From contig NZ_BMDV01000004.1 of assembly GCF_014636095.1 (NCBI RefSeq), forward strand, positions 1-64,000: a stretch of DNA of 64,000 bases, in the 5' to 3' direction. Both the position numbers and the translations under genes were made by a program. The notes below the pieces were generated by a model. That model made no database searches and had not been told where the DNA came from. It was given only the letters and a program-made list of their open reading frames with translations. Below, one piece after another: positions 9,252 through 21,791 of the stretch (the first letter of the stretch is position 1; each line of letters opens with the position of its first letter). The DNA is from Acinetobacter modestus. Its GTDB lineage: Bacteria; Pseudomonadota; Gammaproteobacteria; Pseudomonadales; Moraxellaceae.

Positions 9252-9479
9252 TTAAAAAATTAAGATTTTCTTCAATTCTGCAATTACCTCATCTTCATCA
9301 TACATGTACTCTCCGCCTCCATACACATATGAAGCTAAAATTAGAACCATATTATTTATCAACTCTTCCTCAGACTTTAAATTATCAAGAAAAACTTCTA
9401 TTCTTTGTGCATTCTTAATAGATATATCTTTTTTATCTATAAACTGCTTAATACTATAAATTAATTTTTCTTTAATCAT
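9252..9479 (-). CDS. Small acidic hypothetical protein
   Basis: 75 residues beginning MIKEKLIYSIKQFIDKKDIS and ending DEDEVIAELKKILIF. I do not recognise the family. It is predicted mostly helical, cytoplasmic and without a membrane segment. Size, charge and the solitary setting would suit a small immunity-type protein, but no motif proves this. AAGG about 8 bases before the ATG supports translation. The gene is very AT-rich (about 27% G+C in one 60-base line I counted). It sits between two copies of the 11-mer TGTTGATCTAT at 9164-9174 and 9520-9530, which suggests a small inserted cassette. Confidence 0.6.
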   Translation of the reverse strand: MIKEKLIYSIKQFIDKKDISIKNAQRIEVFLDNLKSEEELINNMVLILASYVYGGGEYMYDEDEVIAELKKILIF

Positions 9480-9548
9480 TTATCTTAGCCTTAGACTAAT
9501 TAACTCATCGTTCTACTACTGTTGATCTATGTAATGAAACAAATTGAA

Positions 9549-9689
9549 TTAAGAAGTTGACTCAATCCCAGCCAACAAAGCAGTCATAAAAACACGTTTA
9601 TCAATAATTTCATTATCAAATGCTAGTTTAATACAATCAAAGAGTGCACAAAAGTCTTCACTGCAATCCAAAATAGTTGAATGAAGCAA
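9549..9689 (-). pseudogene. Short open frame resembling the C-terminal end of a lost gene
   Basis: A 46-codon frame from a TTG at 9689 to TAA at 9549 encodes a protein-like sequence (DCSEDFCALFDCIKLAFDNE, then IIDKRVFMTALLAGIEST). An in-frame TGA lies a few codons upstream, there is no ATG, and no good ribosome-binding site. It reads like the surviving 3' end of a gene disrupted when the neighbouring segment changed. It could instead be a very small gene with a rare start. I do not recognise the family. Confidence 0.35.
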
Positions 9690-9749
9690 AATAATTAGTC
9701 ATTGTTGTAGTACATGAGATTTCAGGCTCATAGATTAAGGAATTTGATT

Positions 9750-10385
9750 TCAAAACTGAGCATGGGTATCTTTGCAATTAATGCGTTGAATGATGATTTG
9801 TGCAACTTGTTTACTAGATGGAAGTAGGCTATGGATAATAGGTAACTTGACTTGATCTGTAAGCCAATCGGCACTTACCTCAGATAACGAGACAATTCCA
9901 TCGTTAAATTCTGTTCTGAATGGGCTCAGTTTTCCTGAAAGCCCTTTAATACCAGCAATGCCTGTGGTTGAATGTTCAGTACACGGTATAGCTGCCATTC
10001 GCTCTATCGAACTAAGCAGATGACCACAGTCACGTGTGACTGAGCGAAACAGGAAGTTCCTGTTGAAACGCTGAGCAAGTTGTGAGGCTTGGATTGGAGA
10101 ACCAAGCAGAAAGATGTGTTTGGGCTGGTTTGTTTCTGCTGGGAGCGAACTTAAAGCAGAGCGGATTAGCACTCCCCCAAGGGAATGACCTATCAGTACA
10201 TAATCTCCCTTTGCTGCGATTTCTTCAATCCATCTAGTCAAGCGAACTTGAATTTCAGAAAACGATTGTAAGCTTACAGAATAGCCGAAGCACCTAGTTG
10301 TAATGCCAGCCTTTTTAATGTGGCGAAGCATTGGCCAACCAGATAAAGGCGAGCGCCCCATTCCATGTACGAATAATGCTTGCAT
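9750..10385 (-). CDS. Alpha/beta-hydrolase, lipase-like
   Basis: A 211-residue cytoplasmic protein with an alpha/beta-hydrolase layout. The N-terminal strand motif LFVHGMGRSPLSGW supplies the oxyanion-hole HG, and the nucleophile elbow GHSLGG is at about 68-73 (Ser 70). An acid such as the Asp in FNDGIVS and a His near the C-terminus (LPIIHSLLP, about 184) could complete the triad. Similar short PGAP1/DUF676-like lipases have unknown natural substrates. G+C is about 43-50% in two 60-base lines counted, well above its neighbours, suggesting horizontal acquisition. No strong Shine-Dalgarno precedes the ATG. Confidence 0.75.
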   Translation of the reverse strand: MQALFVHGMGRSPLSGWPMLRHIKKAGITTRCFGYSVSLQSFSEIQVRLTRWIEEIAAKGDYVLIGHSLGGVLIRSALSSLPAETNQPKHIFLLGSPIQASQLAQRFNRNFLFRSVTRDCGHLLSSIERMAAIPCTEHSTTGIAGIKGLSGKLSPFRTEFNDGIVSLSEVSADWLTDQVKLPIIHSLLPSSKQVAQIIIQRINCKDTHAQF

Positions 10386-10407
10386 AGCGCTTTAAGACCT
10401 AACTAAC

Positions 10408-10432
10408 GTTATACGGCAAATTGCCATATAAC
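10408..10432. repeat. Near-perfect 25-base inverted repeat upstream of the lipase gene
   Basis: Arms GTTATACGGCAA and TTGCCATATAAC around a central A, with one mismatch. It lies 23 bases upstream of the lipase-like gene start and could be an operator or the edge of an inserted segment. Confidence 0.5.
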
Positions 10433-10586
10433 TTTCCAAAAATTAGATATATAACTTCCATTAATTTATTGCTAGTATTGAAACTTATCTTATAAAGTAC
10501 GAATACAAAATAACCATGTCAAGTATTTTATAATGGGGATTCTTTCACAAATTAAATGTAAATTTGGTAGATGATATTCCCACAAT

Positions 10587-10618
10587 AAAAAACCCCAATG
10601 TCTCCATTAGGGTTTTTT
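10587..10618 (-). terminator. Terminator of the suc operon (after sucD)
   Basis: A stem built from AAAAACCC/GGGTTTTT and AATG/CATT, with one C-A mismatch and a TCTC loop, ends on the minus strand in a T run about 20 bases after the sucD stop. Confidence 0.85.
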
Positions 10619-10638
10619 AAAGATTAAAATCTAACGAA

Positions 10639-11529
10639 TTACGCTAAACCTTTCTCTTTTAAAACTTGCAACATCGTTGAACCAAGCTCAGCTGGGCTAC
10701 GAGTGTAAGCCATTCCTGCACGTTCAAATGCAGCGAATTTCTCTTCAGCAGTACCTTGACCGCCAGAAATGATCGCACCAGCGTGACCCATACGTTTACC
10801 TTTAGGCGCAGTTACACCAGCAATGTAACCGACTACTGGCTTAGTCACGTTAGATTTGATGAATTCAGCAGCTTCTTCTTCCGCTGTACCACCGATCTCA
10901 CCGATCATGATGATTGCATCCGTATCTGGATCATCTTGGAACAATTGAAGTGCTTCAATCTGGTTCATACCTGGGATTGGGTCACCACCGATACCGATAC
11001 AAGTCGACTGACCTAAACCAAGCTTAGTTGTTTGAGCAACAGCTTCATAAGTCAATGTACCTGAACGTGAAATAATGCCAATACGACCTGGTTGGTGGAT
11101 GTGGCCAGGCATAATCCCGATCTTACATTCACCCGGAGTGATCACGCCTGGGCAGTTAGGACCAACTAAACGAGTACCGTTACCGTTAGTTTCTAAGTAG
11201 CGTTTCGCTTTAAGCATGTCGATTGTTGGAACACCTTCAGTGATCACAACGATTAAACCAACACCTGAATCAACCGCTTCAACGATTGAGTCTAAAACGA
11301 ATGGTGCTGGTACATAAATTACAGATGCATCTGCATTTGTTTCACGTACCGCTTCTTTCATCGTGTTGAATACAGGCAGTTCAAGATGAGTTGTACCACC
11401 CTTACCTGGAGTAACACCACCAACAACTTTTGTGCCGTAGTCTAAAGCTTGTGCAGAGTGGAAAGTACCGTTTTTACCAGTAAAACCTTGTACCAATACT
11501 TTAGTGTCTTTATTAATTAATACGCTCAT
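10639..11529 (-). CDS. sucD: Succinyl-CoA synthetase, alpha subunit
   Basis: A 296-residue alpha subunit of ADP-forming succinate--CoA ligase, which makes ATP from succinyl-CoA in the TCA cycle. An N-terminal CoA-binding Rossmann domain ([16 protein letters not shown] near residue 14) precedes the ligase domain. [10 protein letters not shown] carries the active-site phosphohistidine, His 249. Length matches the family. AAGGAG eight bases before the ATG is a strong ribosome-binding site. It is the last gene of sucAB-lpdA-sucCD, 12 bases after sucC and followed by a terminator. Confidence 0.97.
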   Translation of the reverse strand: MSVLINKDTKVLVQGFTGKNGTFHSAQALDYGTKVVGGVTPGKGGTTHLELPVFNTMKEAVRETNADASVIYVPAPFVLDSIVEAVDSGVGLIVVITEGVPTIDMLKAKRYLETNGNGTRLVGPNCPGVITPGECKIGIMPGHIHQPGRIGIISRSGTLTYEAVAQTTKLGLGQSTCIGIGGDPIPGMNQIEALQLFQDDPDTDAIIMIGEIGGTAEEEAAEFIKSNVTKPVVGYIAGVTAPKGKRMGHAGAIISGGQGTAEEKFAAFERAGMAYTRSPAELGSTMLQVLKEKGLA

Positions 11530-11541
11530 GATTGATACTCC

Positions 11542-12708
11542 TTACGCTTTCACTGCAGCTACAACTTTTTCTGCGGCATCAGATAAACCATTCGCAGAAA
11601 TTAATTTCAAACCAGATTCATCAAGTAATTTAGCACCTAACTCAGCATTGTTACCTTCTAAACGAACAACAACGGGTACAGTGACATTTACTTCTTGAAC
11701 CGCTGCAATAATTGCTTCAGCAATCATGTCACAACGTACGATACCACCAAAGATGTTGATTAAAACACCTTGAACAGACGTATCAGCAAGGATGATTTTG
11801 AACGCTTCGATTACTCGCTCTTTCGTTGCACCGCCACCAACGTCAAGGAAGTTTGCAGGCTGACCACCATAAAGTTTGATGATGTCCATTGTTGCCATTG
11901 CAAGACCAGCACCGTTGACCATACAACCGATATTACCTTCTAGAGCAACATAATTAAGATCAAATTCAGATGCTTTTAATTCACGCTCATTCTCTTGAGA
12001 TTTATCACGTAAAGCAGCAACTTCTGGTAAACGGTATAACGCATTTGAGTCAATGCCAACTTTTGCATCAACACACAAAATTTCACCATTTTCACGTACT
12101 GAAAGTGGGTTAATTTCAAATAAAGCAAAATCATTTTCTACAAATGCTTGATATGCAGCTGTCATGATTTTAACAAATTGACCAACTTGTTTATCTTTTA
12201 ATGCTAATTTAAATGCAACTTCACGCGCTTGGAATGGTTGTAAGCCAACAAGTGGATCGACTTCAACTTTAATAATTTTTTCAGGAGTTTCTTCTGCAAC
12301 TTTCTCGATTTCTACACCACCTTCGGTAGAAGCCATGAAAGTAATACGACGGCTAGAACGGTCTACAACCGCACCCAAATAAAGCTCACGCTCAACTGGA
12401 TATACATCTTCAGCAACAATAATACTATTTACTGGTTGGCCATTTGCATCTGTTTGATACGTTACAAGACGCGTACCAATAATATTGTTTGCAAATTCGA
12501 TAACATCTTCTTTTGATTTCGCAACTTTTACACCGCCAGCCTTACCACGACCGCCAGCATGAACTTGTGCTTTCATTACAGCAAATTTACCACCAAGCTG
12601 TTCAAACGCAGCAACGGCTTCATCTGCATTTGTTGCCAAGATACCTTCCTGTACTGGCATACCATATTTTTTCAATAATGCTTTAGCTTGATATTCATGT
12701 AAGTTCAT
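11542..12708 (-). CDS. sucC: Succinyl-CoA synthetase, beta subunit
   Basis: 388 residues, the same length as E. coli SucC. The N-terminus [19 protein letters not shown] opens the ATP-grasp domain. [16 protein letters not shown] (about 46-61) is the nucleotide-binding loop, and a C-terminal CoA-ligase domain contains [16 protein letters not shown] (about 319-334), part of the second phosphohistidine site. It pairs with SucD in a cytoplasmic complex. AGTAGGT seven bases before the ATG supports the start. A 136-base gap separates it from lpdA. Confidence 0.97.
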   Translation of the reverse strand: MNLHEYQAKALLKKYGMPVQEGILATNADEAVAAFEQLGGKFAVMKAQVHAGGRGKAGGVKVAKSKEDVIEFANNIIGTRLVTYQTDANGQPVNSIIVAEDVYPVERELYLGAVVDRSSRRITFMASTEGGVEIEKVAEETPEKIIKVEVDPLVGLQPFQAREVAFKLALKDKQVGQFVKIMTAAYQAFVENDFALFEINPLSVRENGEILCVDAKVGIDSNALYRLPEVAALRDKSQENERELKASEFDLNYVALEGNIGCMVNGAGLAMATMDIIKLYGGQPANFLDVGGGATKERVIEAFKIILADTSVQGVLINIFGGIVRCDMIAEAIIAAVQEVNVTVPVVVRLEGNNAELGAKLLDESGLKLISANGLSDAAEKVVAAVKA

Positions 12709-12844
12709 TCAGTTACCTACTATGTAGTTTATTGTCATACAGTCTAGATATATTATAAATTATAGACTGTTACAAGTTGAGTAAATGATTGTTTTTATTT
12801 CAACCATCATTAATTAAAAAGTGTGGCGAACCACACTTATTTTG

Positions 12845-15575
<2,731 letters not shown>

Positions 15576-15576
<1 letters not shown>

Positions 15577-18428
15577 TATTTAGAATCTCCTGATTGTTCA
15601 ACTTCAATCGCGAGTGCGTCATTGATAAGCTGAGCTTGTTGTTTTGCATGCAAGTATGGCGAGCCACAAGCAGGTGCGGCAGATGCGTCACGACCAGCAT
15701 AGCTAATACGAATTTGTTTACCTGATTTAAGAACGTCTTCATATAAACGAGGAACGATAAATAACCAAGCACCTTGGTTCTTCGGCTCTTCTTGTGCCCA
15801 AACAAGTTCTTGAATGTTTGGATACTGAGCCATAACCTCAGCTAAGCGTTGTTCTGGATATGGATACAATTGTTCGATACGAACGATCGCAATATGGTTT
15901 AGACCAAGCTCACGACGTTTTTCGAGTAAATCATAATAAACCTTACCACCACAAAGAACTAAACGAGTCACATCAGCTTTATTGATTTGATCAACTTCAT
16001 CAATCACGGTTTGGAATGAACCGTTTGCTAATTCATCTAAAGTTGAAGTCGCAAGTTTATGACGAAGTAATGATTTTGGTGACATTACAATCATTGGCTT
16101 ACGAATCGGACGAACCGCTTGACGACGTAATGCATGGAAAATCTGTGCAGGTGTCGTTGGTGTCATCACTTGCATGTTGTCTTCAGCACATAGCTGTAAG
16201 AAACGCTCTAAACGTGCAGATGAATGCTCTGGACCTTGACCTTCATAACCGTGTGGTAACAACATAGTTAGACCACACACACGCTCCCACTTGGTTTCAC
16301 CCGAAGCGATAAATTGGTCAATAACAACTTGCGCACAGTTTGCGAAGTCACCAAATTGAGCTTCCCAAACGATTAAGCTTTTTGGCAATGTCGTTGAATA
16401 GCCGTATTCAAATGCAAGCACTGCTTCTTCTGACAGTAAAGAGTCGTAGACAGCAGTACGAGGCTGATTTTCTTTGATATGGCAAAGTGGAATATAAACA
16501 GAACCATCGACTTGGTTATGTAATTTGGCATGACGGTGCGAGAATGTACCACGACCCACGTCTTCACCCGTAATACGAACCAAGAAGCCGTCATCAAGCA
16601 AAGTTGCATATGCTAAAGTTTCTGCAGCACCCCAATTAAGTGGCATTTCACCTGTTTGCATCTTCACGCGATCTTCGATCACTTTCTGAACTTGACGTTG
16701 TAATACAAAACCTTCTGGTAATGTATTCATTTTCAAACCAAGTTCTTTTAGACGATCGATGCTAAAAGTTGTATCCCAAATATCTGTGTATTCATGACCT
16801 AAATATGGCGACCAATCCACAAACATTTTTTTGTTTGGTTCACGAACTAAAGCATTGGCAACATGATTACCTGCTTCTAAGTCTGAGCGATAACCTTCAA
16901 CCATGGCATCAGCACTTGCACGATCAAGCACTTTTTCTTGAACCAGTTGATCAGCATACAACGTACGTGTTGTTGCTTTCTTGTTGATCACTTGATACAT
17001 CAATGGTTGAGTTGCAGATGGTTCATCTGCTTCGTTATGACCACGACGACGGTAGCAGAACAAGTCTAAGATGACATCTTTACGGAAAGTATGACGGAAA
17101 TCATGTGCAAGCTGAGTTACGAAAATCACAGCTTCAGGATCATCACCATTCACATGGAAAATCGGCGCCTGAATCATCTTCGCAACGTCCGTACAATACT
17201 CTGTAGAACGTGTATCGCGCGGATCAGAAGTTGTAAAGCCTACTTGGTTATTGATCACGATGTGAACGGTACCGCCCACTGTGTAACCACGTGTTTGTGA
17301 CATTTGGAAGGTTTCTTGGTTTACACCTTGACCCGCAAATGCAGCATCACCATGTACAATCACTGGAAGAACGTCATCGCCGCCAATATCTTTACGACGA
17401 ACTTGACGTGCACGAACCGAACCTTCAACTACAGGGCCAACGATCTCTAAGTGTGATGGGTTAAACGCCAATGCTAAGTGAACTTCGCCACCCGGAGTCA
17501 TTACGTTTGAAGAGAAACCTTGGTGATACTTAACGTCACCAGAACCTTTTTTATGTAGGCTCTTGCCTTCAAATTCACCAAAAAGATCCGCTGGGTTTTT
17601 ACCCATGATGTTCACAAGAAGGTTGAGACGACCACGGTGTGGCATACCAATCACAACTTCTTTACAACCGACGCTGCCTGCACGTTGAATGATTTCATTC
17701 ATCATTGGAATAAAAGACTCACCGCCTTCTACACCAAAACGTTTTGCACCAACGAATTTATTACCAAGATATTTCTCTAAGCCTTCCGCAGCGGTTAAAC
17801 GCTCAAGAAAACCTTTTTTCTGATCATTGGTGTAATTGAATTTACCGCGAGCACCTTCCAAACGTTGTTGAATCCAACGCTTTTCTTTGGTATCAACGAT
17901 ATGCATGTATTCTGCACCGATTGAAGAGCAGTAAATTGCTTCCATGGATTCAACCATTTCAGACAATGTTGCTTCTGCTTTACCAATCGCGAGGTTACCT
18001 GTATTAAATACAGTATCTAAATCAGATTTGGTTAAACCGTGTGCAGATAAATCTAGATCTGGAACTTCTTCGCGTTTCGCAAGGCCTAATGGATCAAGTT
18101 TGGCTTTTTGATGACCACGGTTACGATAAGCAGCAATCAGTTGTAATACACCAATTTGACGACGCTCATGTTCTGTACTTACAGTGCTTTGTACAACAGG
18201 TTGAACTCGGTTTGAATTACGACCCAAAAGGAGGAATTGCTCGCGCACACTGCCGTGTGGTTGATCACCTTTAGGGTATTTATCGAAATATTCACGCCAA
18301 TCCTCTGACACTGAGGTTGGAGAAGTTAGGTACTGTTCGTAAAGCTCTTCAATATACGCTGCACTATCAGCGGAAAGTTCAGTGTCAAGACGCAGTGCGT
18401 CAGCAACTTCTTGCATTTTTGGACCCAT
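15576..18428 (-). CDS. sucA: 2-oxoglutarate dehydrogenase E1
   Basis: A 950-residue thiamine-diphosphate enzyme decarboxylating 2-oxoglutarate and passing succinyl to SucB lipoate. The N-terminal SucB-contact segment ([20 protein letters not shown]) is followed by the conserved [26 protein letters not shown] and [13 protein letters not shown] regions (ThDP and Mg binding) and the transketolase-like C-terminal half ([15 protein letters not shown]). Length is slightly above E. coli SucA. The start is uncertain: the ATG at 18428 has AGGA almost adjacent, while a Met four codons in (18416, 946 residues) is equally plausible. The leader upstream is long and structured. Confidence 0.96.
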
Positions 18429-18510
18429 TTCCTATTGCAAAAAATAATACAGGTTGCCTTTTAAGCACACCCATGATTCATAGTATCAAATTGGTAACAT
18501 GACACTACTA

Positions 18511-18644
18511 CTCAAGATCATCCAACCTTGAGACATTATCACTACACATCAGGAGTATTCCTTTTGATGTAATAAATGAGCTATGCACTTTCAATTCAAA
18601 GCACATAACTCATCCTTATACTCGATGAAATCGAGCAATTTTTT
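18511..18644 (-). promoter_or_regulatory. Structured 5' leader of sucA (candidate riboregulator)
   Basis: Four consecutive hairpins lie upstream of sucA: CTCAAG/CTTGAG (18511-18532); ACATCAGGA/TCC..TGATGT (18546-18570); a 13-bp imperfect stem ATGAG-TATG-CTTT / AAAG-CATA-CTCAT (18576-18613); and CTCGAT/ATCGAG with a GAA loop (18621-18635). On the plus strand the last hairpin is followed by CAA and six T, so it could also terminate a plus-strand RNA. Structured sucA leaders (the sucA and sucA-II motifs) have been described in other proteobacteria. Whether this is one of them needs a covariance search. Confidence 0.45.
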
Positions 18645-19111
18645 GCAAACCATTTTAGAAAAATTAACAAAAATATTAACTTTTCTAAATTGACTTTAAC
18701 CCAAACTATATACATACAATTGGTAAGCATTAGAGCGATATAACATCAGGAATATGCTTATTTTTTGCTTCAGGTCGTGGCAGAAATCGTAACATGTTCT
18801 CATGTACGAATTGATTTTTTTGACACATACCATCTATAAAGCAGCGAAATACACATTCTTAATTATATTCTAATATACCGCCCTTTTTATAATAGTTGCA
18901 CCTTTATCGACCAAAGTTAAAGATTTTCTACAATTCTTGCACAAACATTATGCAGAGCGCCTAAAAATAGATCATTCATTTTTCTTATTAATCCAAGTCA
19001 TTTTTCTTAAGCTCAAAATTTATAAATTTTCAACACCCAATAATATTTTTTAAAGACTCGATAATAAGCCTTGCAAGCCCACCAACACAGAAAACTATTT
19101 AATCAAGATAA

Positions 19112-19139
19112 AAAAGGGAGCTTTTAAAAGCTCCCTTTT
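19112..19139 (-). terminator. Terminator of the sdh operon (after sdhB)
   Basis: A perfect 28-base palindrome with arms AAAAGGGAGCTTTT and AAAAGCTCCCTTTT, followed by a T run on the minus strand, 20 bases beyond the sdhB stop. Confidence 0.9.
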
Positions 19140-19158
19140 CACATGTCAGAAAACTGTA

Positions 19159-19869
19159 TTAACCAGCTTGATCTAACAACATATTACGAATGTGACCAAT
19201 TGCCTTCGTCGGGTTTAAACCTTTAGGACAAACTGATACACAGTTCATGATCCCTTTACAACGGAACAAAGAGAATGGGTCGTCTAAACGAGCCAAACGC
19301 TCTTGTGTTGCCGTATCACGAGAGTCAATGATAAAGCGATATGCATTTAACAATGCAGATGGTCCGAGGAACTTATCAGGGTTCCACCAGAATGATGGGC
19401 ATGATGTTGAACAACATGCACAAAGAATACATTCATATAGACCATCTAAGTGTTCACGTTCTGCTTGAGACTGTAAACGCTCTTTTGCTGGTGCAGGCTG
19501 ATTGTTAATCAAGAACGGTTGGATCTTGTCATATTGATCATAGAACTGGTTCATGTCTACAACCAAATCTTTTACCACTGGTAAACCAGGTAAAGGACGG
19601 ATCACAATCTTCTCTGGTAAATCGTTCAAGTTCCACAAGCACGCTAAACCATTTTTACCATTGATGTTCACACCATCCGAACCACAAATACCTTCACGGC
19701 AAGAGCGACGGAATGTTAATGACTCATCTTGCACTTTCAACGCAAGTAACGCATCAAGCAACATACGATGCTTATCGGTTAACTCAAGTTTGAAAGTTTG
19801 CATGTACGGCGCTTTATCCTTATCAGGATCATAGCGGTAGATTTCGAATGTACGAGTGCCTCTACTCAT
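19159..19869 (-). CDS. sdhB: Succinate dehydrogenase iron-sulfur subunit
   Basis: 236 residues carrying the electron relay of respiratory complex II. The N-terminal plant-type ferredoxin domain binds [2Fe-2S] through CREGICGSDG (Cys 57, Cys 62, Asp 65) and Cys 77; Asp at the third ligand position is also found in E. coli SdhB. The C-terminal domain has CILCACCSTSC (Cys 147, 150, 153, 157) and CKGIMNCVSVCPKGLNP, which supply the [4Fe-4S] and [3Fe-4S] clusters. GGGAG before the ATG supports the start. It lies 14 bases after sdhA and is the operon's last gene. Confidence 0.97.
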   Translation of the reverse strand: MSRGTRTFEIYRYDPDKDKAPYMQTFKLELTDKHRMLLDALLALKVQDESLTFRRSCREGICGSDGVNINGKNGLACLWNLNDLPEKIVIRPLPGLPVVKDLVVDMNQFYDQYDKIQPFLINNQPAPAKERLQSQAEREHLDGLYECILCACCSTSCPSFWWNPDKFLGPSALLNAYRFIIDSRDTATQERLARLDDPFSLFRCKGIMNCVSVCPKGLNPTKAIGHIRNMLLDQAG

Positions 19870-19883
19870 CTTTGTTCTCCCGA

Positions 19884-21779
19884 TTAGAATGTACGTGGCT
19901 TAGGTTCAATTGCTTCAACCGTTAATGGGCTGAAACGTACCGGCTTATATTCAAGACGGTTGTCTGATGAATACCATAAAGTATGCTTCATCCACTCATC
20001 ATCACGGCGACCGTAAGAATAAGTTGGGTGATCAGGTGCTAACTCATAGTCAACAACTGTATGCGCACCACGACATTCTTTACGTGCAGCAGCAGAAATT
20101 AGAGTCGCCTTCGCAACTTCATACAAGTTTTCAACTTCCAATGCTTCAACACGTGCAGTGTTAAATACTTTAGATTTGTCTTTCAAATGAATGTTACGAA
20201 CACGTGGTTCAATCGCAAGAATTTCTTTTACACCCTTGTCAAGCAATGCTTGAGTACGGAATACACCTGCGTGATCTTGAACGATATCACGAATTGCATC
20301 AGCAACTTCTTGCGCGTTTTCACCCGTCGTTGAATCATCTAACTTACGAATACGCTTTAATGTATTTTCTAACACATCAGTCGGAAGCGGCTGATAATCA
20401 TCGCCATGATGTTTAGTCACGTAGTCAATGATGTGTTCACCCGCTGCTTTACCAAATACCACAAGGTCAAGCAATGAGTTTGTACCTAAACGGTTTGCAC
20501 CATGTACTGATACACAAGAACATTCACCGATCGCATAGAAACCTTTTACTGGTTTCACATAATCACGTGTACCTTTATAAGAATACTCTTTCGTATCTTT
20601 ATCATAGTGAGCAGAGAATTCACCCTCTTCAACACCGTGCGGTACAACAACTTGACCATGAATATTCGTAGGAATACCACCCATTTGATAATGGATTGTT
20701 GGTACAACTGGAATTGGCTCTTTCGTACAGTCAACGTTCGCGAACTTCTTACCAATCTCAAATACAGATGGTAAACGTTTCATGATCGTCTCAGCACCCA
20801 AGTGAGTCATATCTAATAAGATATAATCCGCCTTAGGACCACAACCACGACCTTCTTTAATTTCTTGGTCCATAGAACGCGATACGAAGTCACGTGGCGC
20901 CAAGTCTTTTAAAGTTGGAGCATAACGTTCCATGAATGGTTCGCCGTCTTTGTTACGAAGGATACCACCTTCACCACGACAACCTTCAGTTAACAATACG
21001 CCTGCACCAGCAACACCCGTTGGGTGGAATTGCCAGAATTCCATATCTTGTAATGGAATACCTGCACGAGCAGCCATACCAAGACCATCACCAGTGTTGA
21101 TATAAGCATTGGTTGATGCACGATAAACACGACCAGCACCACCAGTAGCAAACAAAGTCGCTTTCGCTTGGAATACTGCAATGTTACCTGTTTCTTGGTC
21201 GATTGCGGTTACACCAAGAACATCACCCGCTTCGTTACGGATTAAGTCTAATGCAATCCATTCAACGTAAAACTGAGTACCCATTTTTACGTTACTTTGA
21301 TACAAAGTATGAAGTAATGCATGACCTGTACGGTCAGCAGCAGCACAAGCACGTGGAACTGCTTTTTCACCATAGTTTGCTGAGTGACCACCAAATGGAC
21401 GCTGATAGATCGTACCATCTTCATTACGGTCAAACGGCATACCTAAGTGTTCAAGCTCATACACAACTTTTGGCGCTTCACGTGTCATGAACTCGATTGC
21501 GTCCTGATCGCCTAACCAATCCGAACCTTTAACCGTGTCATAGAAGTGATAATGCCAGTTATCTTCTTGCATGTTACCTAACGATGCACCAATACCGCCT
21601 TGAGCAGCAACCGTATGCGAACGTGTCGGGAATACTTTGGTCAATACTGCAACTTTTAAACCAGCTTGAGCAAGTTGGTAAGAAGCACGCATACCAGAAC
21701 CACCACCACCAACAATAACTGCATCGAAAGTGAGGTTTTGAATATTTGAATAATCTTCTTTAGGGTTAATTGCGCCCAT
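19884..21779 (-). CDS. sdhA: Succinate dehydrogenase flavoprotein subunit
   Basis: A 631-residue catalytic subunit of complex II, oxidising succinate to fumarate on the cytoplasmic face. FAD-binding VVGGGGSGMRAS-type loop near residues 22-33. Covalent flavin attachment is expected at His 55 in RSHTVAAQGG. Substrate-site motifs HPTG and GGIPTN are present, with a capping domain in between. C-terminal RREDEWM-like helical segment appears as GRRDDEWMKHT. A ribosome-binding site AGGAAG precedes the ATG. It follows sdhD after 12 bases. Confidence 0.97.
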   Translation of the reverse strand: MGAINPKEDYSNIQNLTFDAVIVGGGGSGMRASYQLAQAGLKVAVLTKVFPTRSHTVAAQGGIGASLGNMQEDNWHYHFYDTVKGSDWLGDQDAIEFMTREAPKVVYELEHLGMPFDRNEDGTIYQRPFGGHSANYGEKAVPRACAAADRTGHALLHTLYQSNVKMGTQFYVEWIALDLIRNEAGDVLGVTAIDQETGNIAVFQAKATLFATGGAGRVYRASTNAYINTGDGLGMAARAGIPLQDMEFWQFHPTGVAGAGVLLTEGCRGEGGILRNKDGEPFMERYAPTLKDLAPRDFVSRSMDQEIKEGRGCGPKADYILLDMTHLGAETIMKRLPSVFEIGKKFANVDCTKEPIPVVPTIHYQMGGIPTNIHGQVVVPHGVEEGEFSAHYDKDTKEYSYKGTRDYVKPVKGFYAIGECSCVSVHGANRLGTNSLLDLVVFGKAAGEHIIDYVTKHHGDDYQPLPTDVLENTLKRIRKLDDSTTGENAQEVADAIRDIVQDHAGVFRTQALLDKGVKEILAIEPRVRNIHLKDKSKVFNTARVEALEVENLYEVAKATLISAAARKECRGAHTVVDYELAPDHPTYSYGRRDDEWMKHTLWYSSDNRLEYKPVRFSPLTVEAIEPKPRTF

Positions 21780-21791
21780 GATCTCTTCCTA

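Larger units (their letters stand above)
18429..19158. other. 730-base sdhB-sucA spacer with a multi-hairpin sucA leader
   Basis: No protein gene is evident. The sucA-proximal part (about 18481-18635) carries a run of stem-loops described separately. The middle (about 18650-19110) is AT-rich and should contain the sucA promoter; I see no convincing -35/-10 pair. The far end carries the sdhB terminator. Confidence 0.6.

Noticed and set aside
9233..9418. 61-codon plus-strand frame opposite the 75-residue gene
   Set aside because: Its His/Leu-rich product and lack of a ribosome-binding site make it the shadow frame. The minus-strand frame has a ribosome-binding site and normal composition.
10391..10440. 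Integron attC or cassette boundary upstream of the lipase gene
   Set aside because: GTTA- and CCTAAC-like words and a palindrome are present, but no matching attC follows the gene end, and the R/L box arrangement is not met.
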